This document shows, one piece after another, positions 22,918 through 29,791 of a DNA stretch of 29,848 nucleotides. Each line of letters opens with the position of its first letter. Position 1 is the stretch's first letter. Both the position numbers and the translations under genes were made by a program. This DNA is from Deinococcus sp. (GTDB lineage Bacteria > Deinococcota > Deinococci > Deinococcales > Deinococcaceae). The notes below the pieces were generated by a model. The model was not told the DNA's origin, did no database searches, and saw only the letters and a program-made list of their open reading frames with translations. The stretch lies in contig NZ_JAGLBG010000026.1 of NCBI RefSeq assembly GCF_018260405.1, forward strand, positions 1 to 29,848, written 5' to 3'.

Positions 22918-24413
22918 CGCGCCCGCCGGAGCACCGGGTGCTCACCGGTTTCGATATTCTCAGCGAGCGATACCGCCAGGAGAACACTCAGGAGAGTGAT
23001 GCGGGCGCTGCTGGCAGTGGGACTGTGCCGGAACCCTTGCCCGACAAGCTGCGCGAGGTCGACCTGACGCTGCGCCCGGACCGCGAGCGGGCAGTGGACG
23101 CGCTGGAACTGGCCGCCTATCTGGAAGCCGACGGCCTAAGCGACGAGAGCCTGCGGGAGCGTTACGGAGCCGGGGGCCTCTTTGCCGCCGCCGAGCTGCT
23201 CTATGCCCAGCGCGGCACTGGGCGTGCCCTGGAGCGCAGACACGACGAACCCGCGCCGCGTTTTCCCTGGCACCTCGCGCAGCGGGGGTTGCTGTACCTG
23301 ATGCCGGGTGTCGGTGGGCTGCTGCTCGGCGGCGCGGTGGGAGCAGGCGCCACCCTGGCTTTTGTATTCGCGGCGGCCTTCGGCTGGGGATACTCCATGC
23401 TGATTACCAGCCTGCGTTATGCCGAACCCTTTGGCGTGCCGGGCCGGGCGCTGCGGCTGGCGCTGGCGCTGGGCGGCGCGTGCGGACTGGTCGGGGGGAT
23501 GCTGGCCGCCGGCCTGGCCAACCCGGCCCAGTGGTCGCAGCAGTGGTCGCAGGGCCTGCTGCTAGGCGGCGTGGTCAGCCTCGCCACGGCGTCGTCGGGG
23601 GTTTTGCTCTCGCTTGACCAGCGCGGGCAGGTGGCCGCTGCTTTTGCGCCGCCGCTCCTGCTGGCCGCCGGGGTTGATCTCTTGCCTCACCTGTTCCCAC
23701 ACTCGCCGCAGGTTATTCTGGCGCAGCAGCTGTTGCTTGCGCTGGCCCTGCTGACCTTCGTGGGCCTTCCGCTGCTGCTGGCGCTCAGAGCGACCCGTAC
23801 CCCCGGCGTGTTGCCCGCCCGCTGGAGCAGTTTCCGGCCCGGACTGCTGCTGGCGGCTTACGGCTGGGCCCTGGCCGCCACCTTCGTGGGGCTTAACCAG
23901 CAGCTGGGAGGCTGGGCGCTGTTGCCGGTGGTGCTCAGCGCCGGACTGCTGGAAGCCGGGGTCTGGAACGCCCAGCAATACCTACAGTATTTTGCGCGGC
24001 GGCAGGGCGAATTTTCGCAGCTGGTGCGGCGCGGCATCTGGCAGGTGATCGGCACGGCGCTGGTCTACGGGGCGGTGCTGCTTGGTGGGCTGCTGCTGGC
24101 CGGGCCGGGAGAGTGGCTGGCAGTACGGCTGGGGGTGCCCGGCCTGGCTATGCCGGGAGAATCCACCCCTGGTTTCAATGCTGCCCCGCTCCGGTCTGTG
24201 CTCTTCACCGTCCCGGCGTTCGGTACGGCGCTGCTGCTCAGTACATGGCTGGCAAATCAGCGGCGCAGCGGCCTGCTGCTGGTGCTGTGGGCCGTCCTTA
24301 GCCTGCTGCTGGTGCTGCGGGTGCTTTCGCCGCCGCAGTTGGTTGTCGCTGCGCTTTTCGTCCTTCTACCCCTCACCACTGTCACCCTGCGTGATCTCCG
24401 GAGTTACCGATGA
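22914..24413 (+). CDS. Polytopic membrane protein of the polysaccharide operon (candidate exporter)
   Basis: A 499-aa protein. A hydrophilic N-terminal region (1-118) is followed by about 10-12 membrane helices. Residues 60-105 form a recognisable soluble motif (DALELAAYLEADGLSDESLR then ERYGAGGLFAAAELLYAQRG), a pattern I associate with actinobacterial membrane proteins beside DUF3492 glycosyltransferases. It does not show the PelG N-terminus (MAGIGFELRKI type) and I do not recognise a named exporter family. By position between pelF and the sugar-nucleotide genes it probably moves or helps polymerise the glycan across the inner membrane; that is inference. GTG at 22914 overlaps the pelF stop, with GGGGA six bases upstream. 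It overlaps the following gene by ATGA. Confidence 0.7.
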   Translation: MTRPPEHRVLTGFDILSERYRQENTQESDAGAAGSGTVPEPLPDKLREVDLTLRPDRERAVDALELAAYLEADGLSDESLRERYGAGGLFAAAELLYAQRGTGRALERRHDEPAPRFPWHLAQRGLLYLMPGVGGLLLGGAVGAGATLAFVFAAAFGWGYSMLITSLRYAEPFGVPGRALRLALALGGACGLVGGMLAAGLANPAQWSQQWSQGLLLGGVVSLATASSGVLLSLDQRGQVAAAFAPPLLLAAGVDLLPHLFPHSPQVILAQQLLLALALLTFVGLPLLLALRATRTPGVLPARWSSFRPGLLLAAYGWALAATFVGLNQQLGGWALLPVVLSAGLLEAGVWNAQQYLQYFARRQGEFSQLVRRGIWQVIGTALVYGAVLLGGLLLAGPGEWLAVRLGVPGLAMPGESTPGFNAAPLRSVLFTVPAFGTALLLSTWLANQRRSGLLLVLWAVLSLLLVLRVLSPPQLVVAALFVLLPLTTVTLRDLRSYR

Positions 24414-25429
24414 ATCAAACTGCTTCCCCCGACCTTCAACGTCCCCTGGTCGCCGTCACTGGTGCCGACGGCTTTATCGGCTCGCACCTCACCGAGGAAC
24501 TGGTGCGGGCGGGTTACCGCGTGCGGGCCATGGCTATCTACAACTCGCAGGGCAGCTACGGCTGGCTCGATACGGTGGATCCCGAAATCATGCAGCACGT
24601 CGAGGTGCAGCTTGGAGACGTGCGGGACGCGGGCAGTGTCAAGACGCTGATGCGCGGCGCCCAGACGGTGTACCACCTCGCCGCACTGATCGCCATTCCG
24701 TACTCGTATGTGGCCCCGCGCTCGTATGTGGATACGAACGTCAGCGGCACCCTGAACGTACTGGAAGCCGCCCGCGAACTGGGCACCGGGCGCGTGATCC
24801 ATACCTCGACCTCCGAGGTCTACGGCACTGCCCGCACCGTGCCCATTCATGAATCACACCCGCTACAGGGCCAGTCTCCCTACTCGGCCACCAAGATCGG
24901 GGCCGATAAACTGGCCGAAAGCTACTTCCTGAGCTTCGCCCTCCCGGTGGTCACGCTGCGCCCCTTCAACACCTACGGCCCGCGTCAGTCGGCGCGCGCG
25001 GTTATTCCGACCATCATTTCCCAGGTGGCGGCGGGGCGCACCGAGATTAAGCTGGGCGACCTGCGCCCCACCCGCGACTTCAACTATGTGGCCGATACCG
25101 CCCGCGCTTTTCGTGCCGTGGGTGAGGCTGGCCCCGAGGTGCTGGGCCGCACCCTCAATGCCGGGTCAGGCCGCGAAATCACCGTGGGCGACACCGTTAA
25201 GTTGATCGCGCAGGTCATGGGCAAACAGGTCGAAGTCCGGCAGGAAGACGAGCGCCTGCGCCCCGAGGGCAGCGAAGTGATGCGCCTGTTGGCCGACCAC
25301 AGCGAGTTGCAAAAGCTGACTGGTTGGCAGCCGCAGGTCACGTTGGAAGAGGGCCTGGGCCACACCGCCACGTGGTTTACCGACCCCACCAACCTGGCGC
25401 GTTACCGCGTGGATCAGTACACGATCTAG
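24410..25429 (+). CDS. LegB-like NAD-dependent sugar-nucleotide 4,6-dehydratase/epimerase
   Basis: A 339-aa extended SDR. The nucleotide-binding motif is TGADGFIGSHL (17-27), the active site TSTSEVYG (132-139) plus YSATK (Tyr158/Lys162), and the substrate-loop segment LRPFNTYGPRQSARAVIPT follows. The whole N-terminal half, including IYNSQGSYGWLDTVDPEI and AALIAIPYSYVAPRSYVDTN, is very close to the LegB type (UDP-GlcNAc 4,6-dehydratase of legionaminic/bacillosamine-like pathways). The product would be a UDP-4-keto-6-deoxy-HexNAc. Other 4-epimerases share the fold, so a UDP-GlcNAc/GalNAc epimerase role is not excluded. The ATG overlaps the upstream stop (ATGA) with GGAG six bases before it. It is followed by a 138-bp gap, unlike the other tight junctions. 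Confidence 0.82.
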   Translation: MNQTASPDLQRPLVAVTGADGFIGSHLTEELVRAGYRVRAMAIYNSQGSYGWLDTVDPEIMQHVEVQLGDVRDAGSVKTLMRGAQTVYHLAALIAIPYSYVAPRSYVDTNVSGTLNVLEAARELGTGRVIHTSTSEVYGTARTVPIHESHPLQGQSPYSATKIGADKLAESYFLSFALPVVTLRPFNTYGPRQSARAVIPTIISQVAAGRTEIKLGDLRPTRDFNYVADTARAFRAVGEAGPEVLGRTLNAGSGREITVGDTVKLIAQVMGKQVEVRQEDERLRPEGSEVMRLLADHSELQKLTGWQPQVTLEEGLGHTATWFTDPTNLARYRVDQYTI

Positions 25430-25567
25430 AGCAGTTTGCCTAAAAAGGCCACGGTGATTTCGCGGCTTTTGAGGCCGGGCGGGCAGGCCCCACACGGACT
25501 CTGCTTTGCCCCCACCGCAACCGTAATGCGCCCCTCTACCGACCACTCGACCGTTCAAGGAGTTCCT
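25430..25567 (+). other. Gap inside the polysaccharide operon
   Basis: 138 bp between the dehydratase and nucleotidyltransferase genes. It contains an imperfect hairpin (AAAAAGGCC ... GGCTTTTGAGGCC, about 25442..25475) that could attenuate or process the transcript, and a TAATGC that could be a -10 near 25529. AAGGAG lies properly before the next ATG. Confidence 0.35.
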
Positions 25568-26311
25568 ATGCACGCTGTTATTCTCGCTGGAGGCAAGGGC
25601 ACCCGCCTGCGCCCCTATACCACCCACATTCCTAAGCCGCTCGTTCCCATCGGTGACCAGCTCTCGATTCTGGAAATCGTGCTCTATCAGCTCAAGTCCT
25701 TCGGATTTACCCGCGTGACGCTGGCGGTCGGGCACCTGAGCCACCTGATCCGGGCCTTCGTTGGCAACGGGCGGGAATATGGCCTAGATATCGACTACAC
25801 CGAGGAAGCCTCTCCACTGGGAACAATCGGCCCGGTTCTGAACGTGCTGCCCTGGCTGCCCGACCAGTTTCTGATCATGAATGGGGACGTGCTGACCGAC
25901 CTTAATTACGCCGAATTCCTTGACGGCCATATCAACAGTCAGGCTCCACTGACCGTCTCGACCTATCACCGCGAAATCCGCAGCGAATTTGGCGTGCTGG
26001 ACGTAGACGCTTCGGGAGAAAAGATCGTGGCCTTCCGTGAAAAACCGGCAGTTCCCTTTCAGGTGAGCATGGGCGTTTACGGCATGACCAAAGTGACCCT
26101 CAAGCGCTACCAGCCGGGGCAGGTGCTGGGCTTCGATACGCTGATGCTCGATCTGCTCGCGGCAGGCGAACATCCGCGCAGTGACCTGTTCGGCGGGTAC
26201 TGGCTTGACATTGGCCGCCCCGAGGATTACGACAGCGCTAACGAACAGTGGAGCGAAATGCAGCGCGTGTTACTGCCCGGCGGCGTACCGCAGCGGAGTC
26301 AGAGGACGTGA
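25568..26311 (+). CDS. Sugar-1-phosphate nucleotidyltransferase
   Basis: A 247-aa GT-A-fold NTP transferase that makes an NDP-sugar from a sugar-1-phosphate. Signature AVILAGGKGTRLRPYTTHIP (3-22) with the catalytic KPLVPIGDQ following; FLIMNGDVLTDLNYAEF holds the metal-binding Asp near residue 104; GVLDVDASGEKIVAFREKP and GGYWLDIGRPEDYDSANEQW are typical of the family. It lacks the extra C-terminal domains of bifunctional GlmU-type enzymes and is closest to the short mannose/LegF-like group. The base and sugar are not defined by sequence. ATG at 25568 is fixed by AAGGAG five bases upstream; the longer open frame upstream has no such site. Its stop overlaps the next start (GTGA). Confidence 0.85.
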   Translation: MHAVILAGGKGTRLRPYTTHIPKPLVPIGDQLSILEIVLYQLKSFGFTRVTLAVGHLSHLIRAFVGNGREYGLDIDYTEEASPLGTIGPVLNVLPWLPDQFLIMNGDVLTDLNYAEFLDGHINSQAPLTVSTYHREIRSEFGVLDVDASGEKIVAFREKPAVPFQVSMGVYGMTKVTLKRYQPGQVLGFDTLMLDLLAAGEHPRSDLFGGYWLDIGRPEDYDSANEQWSEMQRVLLPGGVPQRSQRT

Positions 26312-27195
26312 CCCGCGTGCTGCTGCTGGGGGCCAGCGGCTTTCTGGGGGGCGTGATCGCCGCCGAGCTGCGCCGCGCCTCGGTGGAAGTTGTGCCTGCC
26401 CAGGGTGACTTGCTGGAGCTTGACGCGGCAGCCTGGGCCGCGCGACTTGAGGGCGTAAACGCCGTGGTCAACGCTGCCGGACGCACCGCCGGGTCCCTAA
26501 GCGAACTGACCCGCGCCAACGTGCTGCTGCTGGCGCAGGTGCTCGGGGCGGTGCAGGCGGCGGGCGTGCGCCTGATTCATCTGGCCTCCGCCGCAGAGTA
26601 CGGCCCAGCCCAGCCCGGCGAGGCGAGCCGCGAGGACAGCCCCACCCGGCCCGTTTCCGTGTACGGGGCCACCAAACTGGCAGGCACGGTCTTGCTCCAA
26701 GAAGCGGTCCGCACAGGCCGCGCCGACGCCCTGGCTTTGCGGCTTACCAATCCGGTGGGCGCGGGCATGAATCCCGGCTCGCTGCCGGGGCGGGCCGCCC
26801 GCGAACTGCGTGAAGCTGCCGGGCAGGGTCAGACCAGTGTGCGTTTCGGGCCGCTGGGAGCCTTCCGCGACTTTATCGCTGCCCCAGAGGTGGGCCGGGC
26901 GGTGCTGCATTTTTTGCCTGGACAGCCTGCCACCGCCCCTGCCCAGACAGCTGCCGCGCTGGACGGCGTGCTGAATCTGGGCAGCGGCGAGGCCCGTCCG
27001 GTACGCGACATTGTGACCGGGCTGGCGGCACTGGCGGGGTATCAGGGACAGCTGGTGGAAGATGCGCCCGGCAGCCCCCGCAGCGGCGACGTGCCGTATC
27101 AGCGGGCCGACACCACTCGGTTGCAAGCTGCTGGATTCGTACCTGCGAACAGCCTAGAGAGCGCGTTACTTGACCTCTACACCGCTGGGCACTGA
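26308..27195 (+). CDS. SDR-family NAD(P)-dependent epimerase/reductase
   Basis: A 295-aa extended SDR. LLLGASGFLGGVIAAEL (5-21) is the dinucleotide site; VVNAAGRTAG, LIHLASAAEYG and YGATK (Tyr/Lys near 132-136) form the active site. LRLTNPVGAGMNPGSLPGR and FGPLGAFRDFIAAPEVGRAV are the substrate-side segments. It is probably a sugar-nucleotide epimerase or 4-reductase finishing the precursor whose 4-keto intermediate is made by the dehydratase two genes upstream. GTG at 26308 overlaps the previous stop by four bases and has AGAGGA before it. It is the last gene before a strong hairpin. The identity of the sugar is not determinable here. Confidence 0.8.
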   Translation: MTRVLLLGASGFLGGVIAAELRRASVEVVPAQGDLLELDAAAWAARLEGVNAVVNAAGRTAGSLSELTRANVLLLAQVLGAVQAAGVRLIHLASAAEYGPAQPGEASREDSPTRPVSVYGATKLAGTVLLQEAVRTGRADALALRLTNPVGAGMNPGSLPGRAARELREAAGQGQTSVRFGPLGAFRDFIAAPEVGRAVLHFLPGQPATAPAQTAAALDGVLNLGSGEARPVRDIVTGLAALAGYQGQLVEDAPGSPRSGDVPYQRADTTRLQAAGFVPANSLESALLDLYTAGH

Positions 27196-27205
27196 AGTCG
27201 GATAT

Positions 27206-27247
27206 CAGAGTGCGCCACTGCGAAAATAATAGCAGCGGCGCACTCTG
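27206..27247 (+). terminator. Terminator hairpin after the polysaccharide operon
   Basis: A near-perfect 16-bp stem: CAGAGTGCGCC-A-CTGC, loop GAAAATAATA, GCAG-C-GGCGCACTCTG, with a single A.C mismatch. It sits 11 bp after the operon's last stop codon and 58 bp beyond the convergent deacetylase gene's stop, so it can serve both strands. The tail on the plus strand is only moderately T-rich (GTTTGTCCTGTT). Confidence 0.65.
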
Positions 27248-27288
27248 GTTTGTCCTGTTAGCTTTACAGTTTCCTGGGGTCTTCGGAA

Positions 27289-27304
27289 TTGAGCGGAGTC
27301 CGTA
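27289..27304 (+). repeat. Short intergenic motif TTGAGCGGAGTCCGTA
   Basis: It directly abuts the stop codon of the deacetylase gene at 27305..29464 (minus strand reads TAA-TACGGACTCCGCTCAA). It is the same motif as the right end of the repeats at 3208..3411 and 7034..7210, as 16881..16897, and as 29758..29773. Confidence 0.55.
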
Positions 27305-29464
27305 TTACTTCGCGGTCACGCCCACGGTCAGGCTGCCCGCGACAGTCCCAGTCTGAACCCGGTAAGCGCCGTAGCTGACGCCGTCTGTCGCGCCGGTCAG
27401 GGTTTCTGTGACTGGCCCAGCCGTGCTGGTCAGGGTCACGGTTCTGGCCGTGCGGTCCCAGATTCCGCTGAGGGTTCCCGCAGCCTTGGCTTTTTCCTCT
27501 GCCGTGTGGGCAGTGATGTAGCTTCCCAGATTGTCCCAGGAGGGTGTGGCCAGCGGCAGCGTGCTGTACTTGCTGTACTTGGTTAGCAGCGCCTTGATCC
27601 AGTCGGTAGCGAGGCTCTGCCCAGAGGCGTACTGGTTTAGGTTCTGAATATGCATGAAATGCGGGAAGGACGCGCCCGCAAGCAAGTGGTTAAGGGCCAG
27701 ATCGGATTCCTTGTCCAGAATCTCGCTGTAAGACAGGTTGTGGTCCCAGAAGGGCAGCTTGCCCGTGGGGCCGTAGATGCTGTTATACCAGGCGGTTTGC
27801 TCGGCGGGAGCTGTCACGTAGTAGGCAACGTTGACGGGCCAGCGCGGCACTAGAAAAATACTGCTGTTCAGGGGGTGTACCAGGCCGCAGGTCACGCAAC
27901 TGGGATCCCACTGGCTGGGCACACTGTGATTCGAGGCCAGGTACTGCACGCCGCTGGCCGCCGCAGCACTGAGCAGGTTGACGTTACTGCGCCCCAGCCC
28001 CAGGTCTTGCTTTGGGCCCAGAGTATTGTCAGCTTTTCGCGTGCCATCGTCTGCTGGGTCCATGAAGCCCAGGCCGCTGTGTTCACCCGTGACCAGTGAG
28101 CGGGTACTGACCGCGAGGCCCAGTTTGCTGCCAATCGTGAAGTTGCTCTTGATCTCGTCAAGGGCCGTGGCGTAGTCCATCACGTCCATCCGGTAGTGGC
28201 TCTTGGTGTGGTTAACCCAGTCGAACTGCCCTGAGAGGCAGCGGGTCACGCTGGTCAGCGGGTCACCCGTAAGGCCACTAATGGGCAAGCAGGTATTCCA
28301 CGCCCGCTCATCGGCGTGGGTTCCGTTGAAGGCCAGGGAATACTTGAAGTTTGATGCCACCGGATAATTCCATCTCAGGCGGTTTTGCTGGTCGGCCAGA
28401 CTCAGCGCGTCGGTCCAGGACGGGCGAAAGGGCGTAGGTGTGAGCTGAAGGTTGGCGTCGAGATGGTTGCCGGAGCCGAACCAGTCGTCGATATCCACCT
28501 TCAGGAACCGCTTGTGGGCTCCCAGGTGAACGCCACGGGTCAGCCACTGCACCAGTCCATAACCCAGCAGTTCGGTGTGTAGCAAGTTGGGGTTCTGAGC
28601 GGTGGTCAGCAGTAAGCGTTCACGGTGGTCTGCGCTGGTGCTGGTCACCGCCAGGATCCGGCCATTGGGATCGGTCAGTAAGGGCTGTGTGGTCACGCCC
28701 GTGACACTTTGCATGGTTGAGGGATAGGTATACGAGTATTTGGCCGGAATGGAGCTTCCGGTAAGGTCGCTGAACACGGCCCTCCCGGCAGTGCTGATAT
28801 TTAGAGTCGTACTCGAGGTTTCTGCACCGTTGACTGGCCGCAGGCCGTAGTCCTCGGGAAGCGCTCCAGGGTAGCCGTAAAGGGCCAGCTGGCGCACCTG
28901 GTAGGCCGCCTCGTACTGAAAAAGCGTGTTCCACTCGTTGCTGTCAAGCGCACTGACAAAGTTGCCGTTGCTGTCTTGCACCGACAGGGCGCTGGTGGTC
29001 AGGATAATGCCCTGGTAGCGTCCTACGCCACTGCTGTCAATAAGCGAATCGGCACTGAGTGGGGTCGCCGTGGCATCTATCACGTCATACGGCACCCCTG
29101 CCTGCTGCAACATAGCCTGGGCGCTGGCGAGACTCACGTCACCTGCGCCGGTCCCGAGAACCAGCACCCTGAGAGCAACTTTATTGGTCTGTGCACCGGT
29201 TCCGAGCGCCTGTGAGTTCAAGCGTTTTCCTGGCAAAATAGTGGTCTCACCCAGCCGGGCCTGACTGGGCAATTTGCTGATATCAGGGCCGGGCGCAGCA
29301 CTCGTGACAGCCATGGAAAGGGCCTGAGCATTCAGGGTTGTCTGGCCTGGGGCCGCAGCGGTTGGAAAAGCTGCGCTGGCTTTAGGGGTCTGGTTCTGTC
29401 CACACGACGCCAAAATGAGGGCCAAAGTTACTACAGGCAAGGTTGGATTGACTTTAATCTTCAT
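27305..29464 (-). CDS. Agd3/CE18-like polysaccharide deacetylase lipoprotein (paralogue 2)
   Basis: A 719-aa lipoprotein: MKIKVNPTLPVVTLALILAS with lipobox cysteine 21, then a Ser/Ala/Thr/Gln-rich tether to about residue 95. The N-terminal module starts KVALRVLVLGTGAGDVSLAS, and the catalytic half carries KVDIDDWFGSG (DIDD, 324-327) and WVNHTKSHYRMD (HTKSH, 419-423), the Asp and His-x3-His metal ligands. It is collinear with the protein encoded at 18665..20764, with shared blocks such as GVGRYQGIILT, LLGYGLVQWLTRGVHLG and ASNHSVPSQWDPSC. It should deacetylate the exopolysaccharide at the cell surface. It stands alone on the minus strand, convergent to the biosynthetic operon. ATG at 29464 is supported by CAGGAGC five bases upstream. 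The stop codon is joined to a short repeated motif. Confidence 0.8.
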   Translation of the reverse strand: MKIKVNPTLPVVTLALILASCGQNQTPKASAAFPTAAAPGQTTLNAQALSMAVTSAAPGPDISKLPSQARLGETTILPGKRLNSQALGTGAQTNKVALRVLVLGTGAGDVSLASAQAMLQQAGVPYDVIDATATPLSADSLIDSSGVGRYQGIILTTSALSVQDSNGNFVSALDSNEWNTLFQYEAAYQVRQLALYGYPGALPEDYGLRPVNGAETSSTTLNISTAGRAVFSDLTGSSIPAKYSYTYPSTMQSVTGVTTQPLLTDPNGRILAVTSTSADHRERLLLTTAQNPNLLHTELLGYGLVQWLTRGVHLGAHKRFLKVDIDDWFGSGNHLDANLQLTPTPFRPSWTDALSLADQQNRLRWNYPVASNFKYSLAFNGTHADERAWNTCLPISGLTGDPLTSVTRCLSGQFDWVNHTKSHYRMDVMDYATALDEIKSNFTIGSKLGLAVSTRSLVTGEHSGLGFMDPADDGTRKADNTLGPKQDLGLGRSNVNLLSAAAASGVQYLASNHSVPSQWDPSCVTCGLVHPLNSSIFLVPRWPVNVAYYVTAPAEQTAWYNSIYGPTGKLPFWDHNLSYSEILDKESDLALNHLLAGASFPHFMHIQNLNQYASGQSLATDWIKALLTKYSKYSTLPLATPSWDNLGSYITAHTAEEKAKAAGTLSGIWDRTARTVTLTSTAGPVTETLTGATDGVSYGAYRVQTGTVAGSLTVGVTAK

Positions 29465-29601
29465 AAAACGCTCCTGGGGCCTACACAGACAGCCTCTAGC
29501 GGCAAAGGGCAAAGGTATTGATGAGGTCTACAGGATCACGCCGCAAGGCTCAAGCGGGAATTTGATGGGTCGTTACCGCAATCAGTAGCTGCCAAGTGTA
29601 A

Positions 29602-29614
29602 AATATGTCATATT
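29602..29614. promoter_or_regulatory. Perfect 13-bp palindrome, possible operator
   Basis: AATATGTCATATT is perfectly symmetric around one base and lies about 140 bp upstream of the lipoprotein deacetylase start. It contains ATGTCAT, half of an RDRM, but the other half does not match, so it is not called an RDRM. Confidence 0.3.
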
Positions 29615-29638
29615 GCTGTCCTATTACTACCCTCTCAG

Positions 29639-29770
29639 TTACCCCCCTCCAACGGCACGCTCCGGGTGCACCTTGGTCTCAAAATGCCGCTCTTGCAGGT
29701 CATAGCCGCTGAGTTGCCGCCACTGACCCTCCGGCAGGTTCAGTGGCGGGCTATAAATACGGACTCCGGT
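29639..29770 (-). pseudogene. Possible C-terminal gene remnant
   Basis: The minus strand has a 43-codon frame ending at TAA (29639). It contains IYSPPLNLPEGQWRQLSGYD and then LQERHFETKVHPERAV, closed upstream by an in-frame TGA at 29771 within a repeated motif. It looks like genuine coding sequence (a protein C-terminus), but I recognise no family. It was probably truncated by the short repeat or a rearrangement. Confidence 0.3.
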
Positions 29771-29773
29771 TCA
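29758..29773 (-). repeat. Short intergenic motif, reverse orientation
   Basis: TACGGACTCCGGTTCA; the reverse complement TGAACCGGAGTCCGTA is a variant of TTGAGCGGAGTCCGTA found at 27289. Confidence 0.45.
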
Positions 29774-29791
29774 GTAGTCCGGAACCTTTTT
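29768..29791 (+). terminator. Small hairpin with T-run
   Basis: GGTTC and GAACC (9-nt loop) followed by TTTTT on the plus strand. No plus-strand gene is visible just upstream, so its meaning is unclear. Confidence 0.25.

Noticed and set aside
22914..24413. Calling this gene pelG
   Set aside because: Position fits, but the N-terminal soluble region and helix sequence do not resemble the PelG pattern I know.
29522..29532. A second end of the MITE (GAGGTCTAC)
   Set aside because: Only nine bases match and no inverted partner is nearby.
29602..29614. RDRM upstream of the lipoprotein deacetylase
   Set aside because: Only the ATGTCAT half matches; the right half of the 17-bp motif does not.
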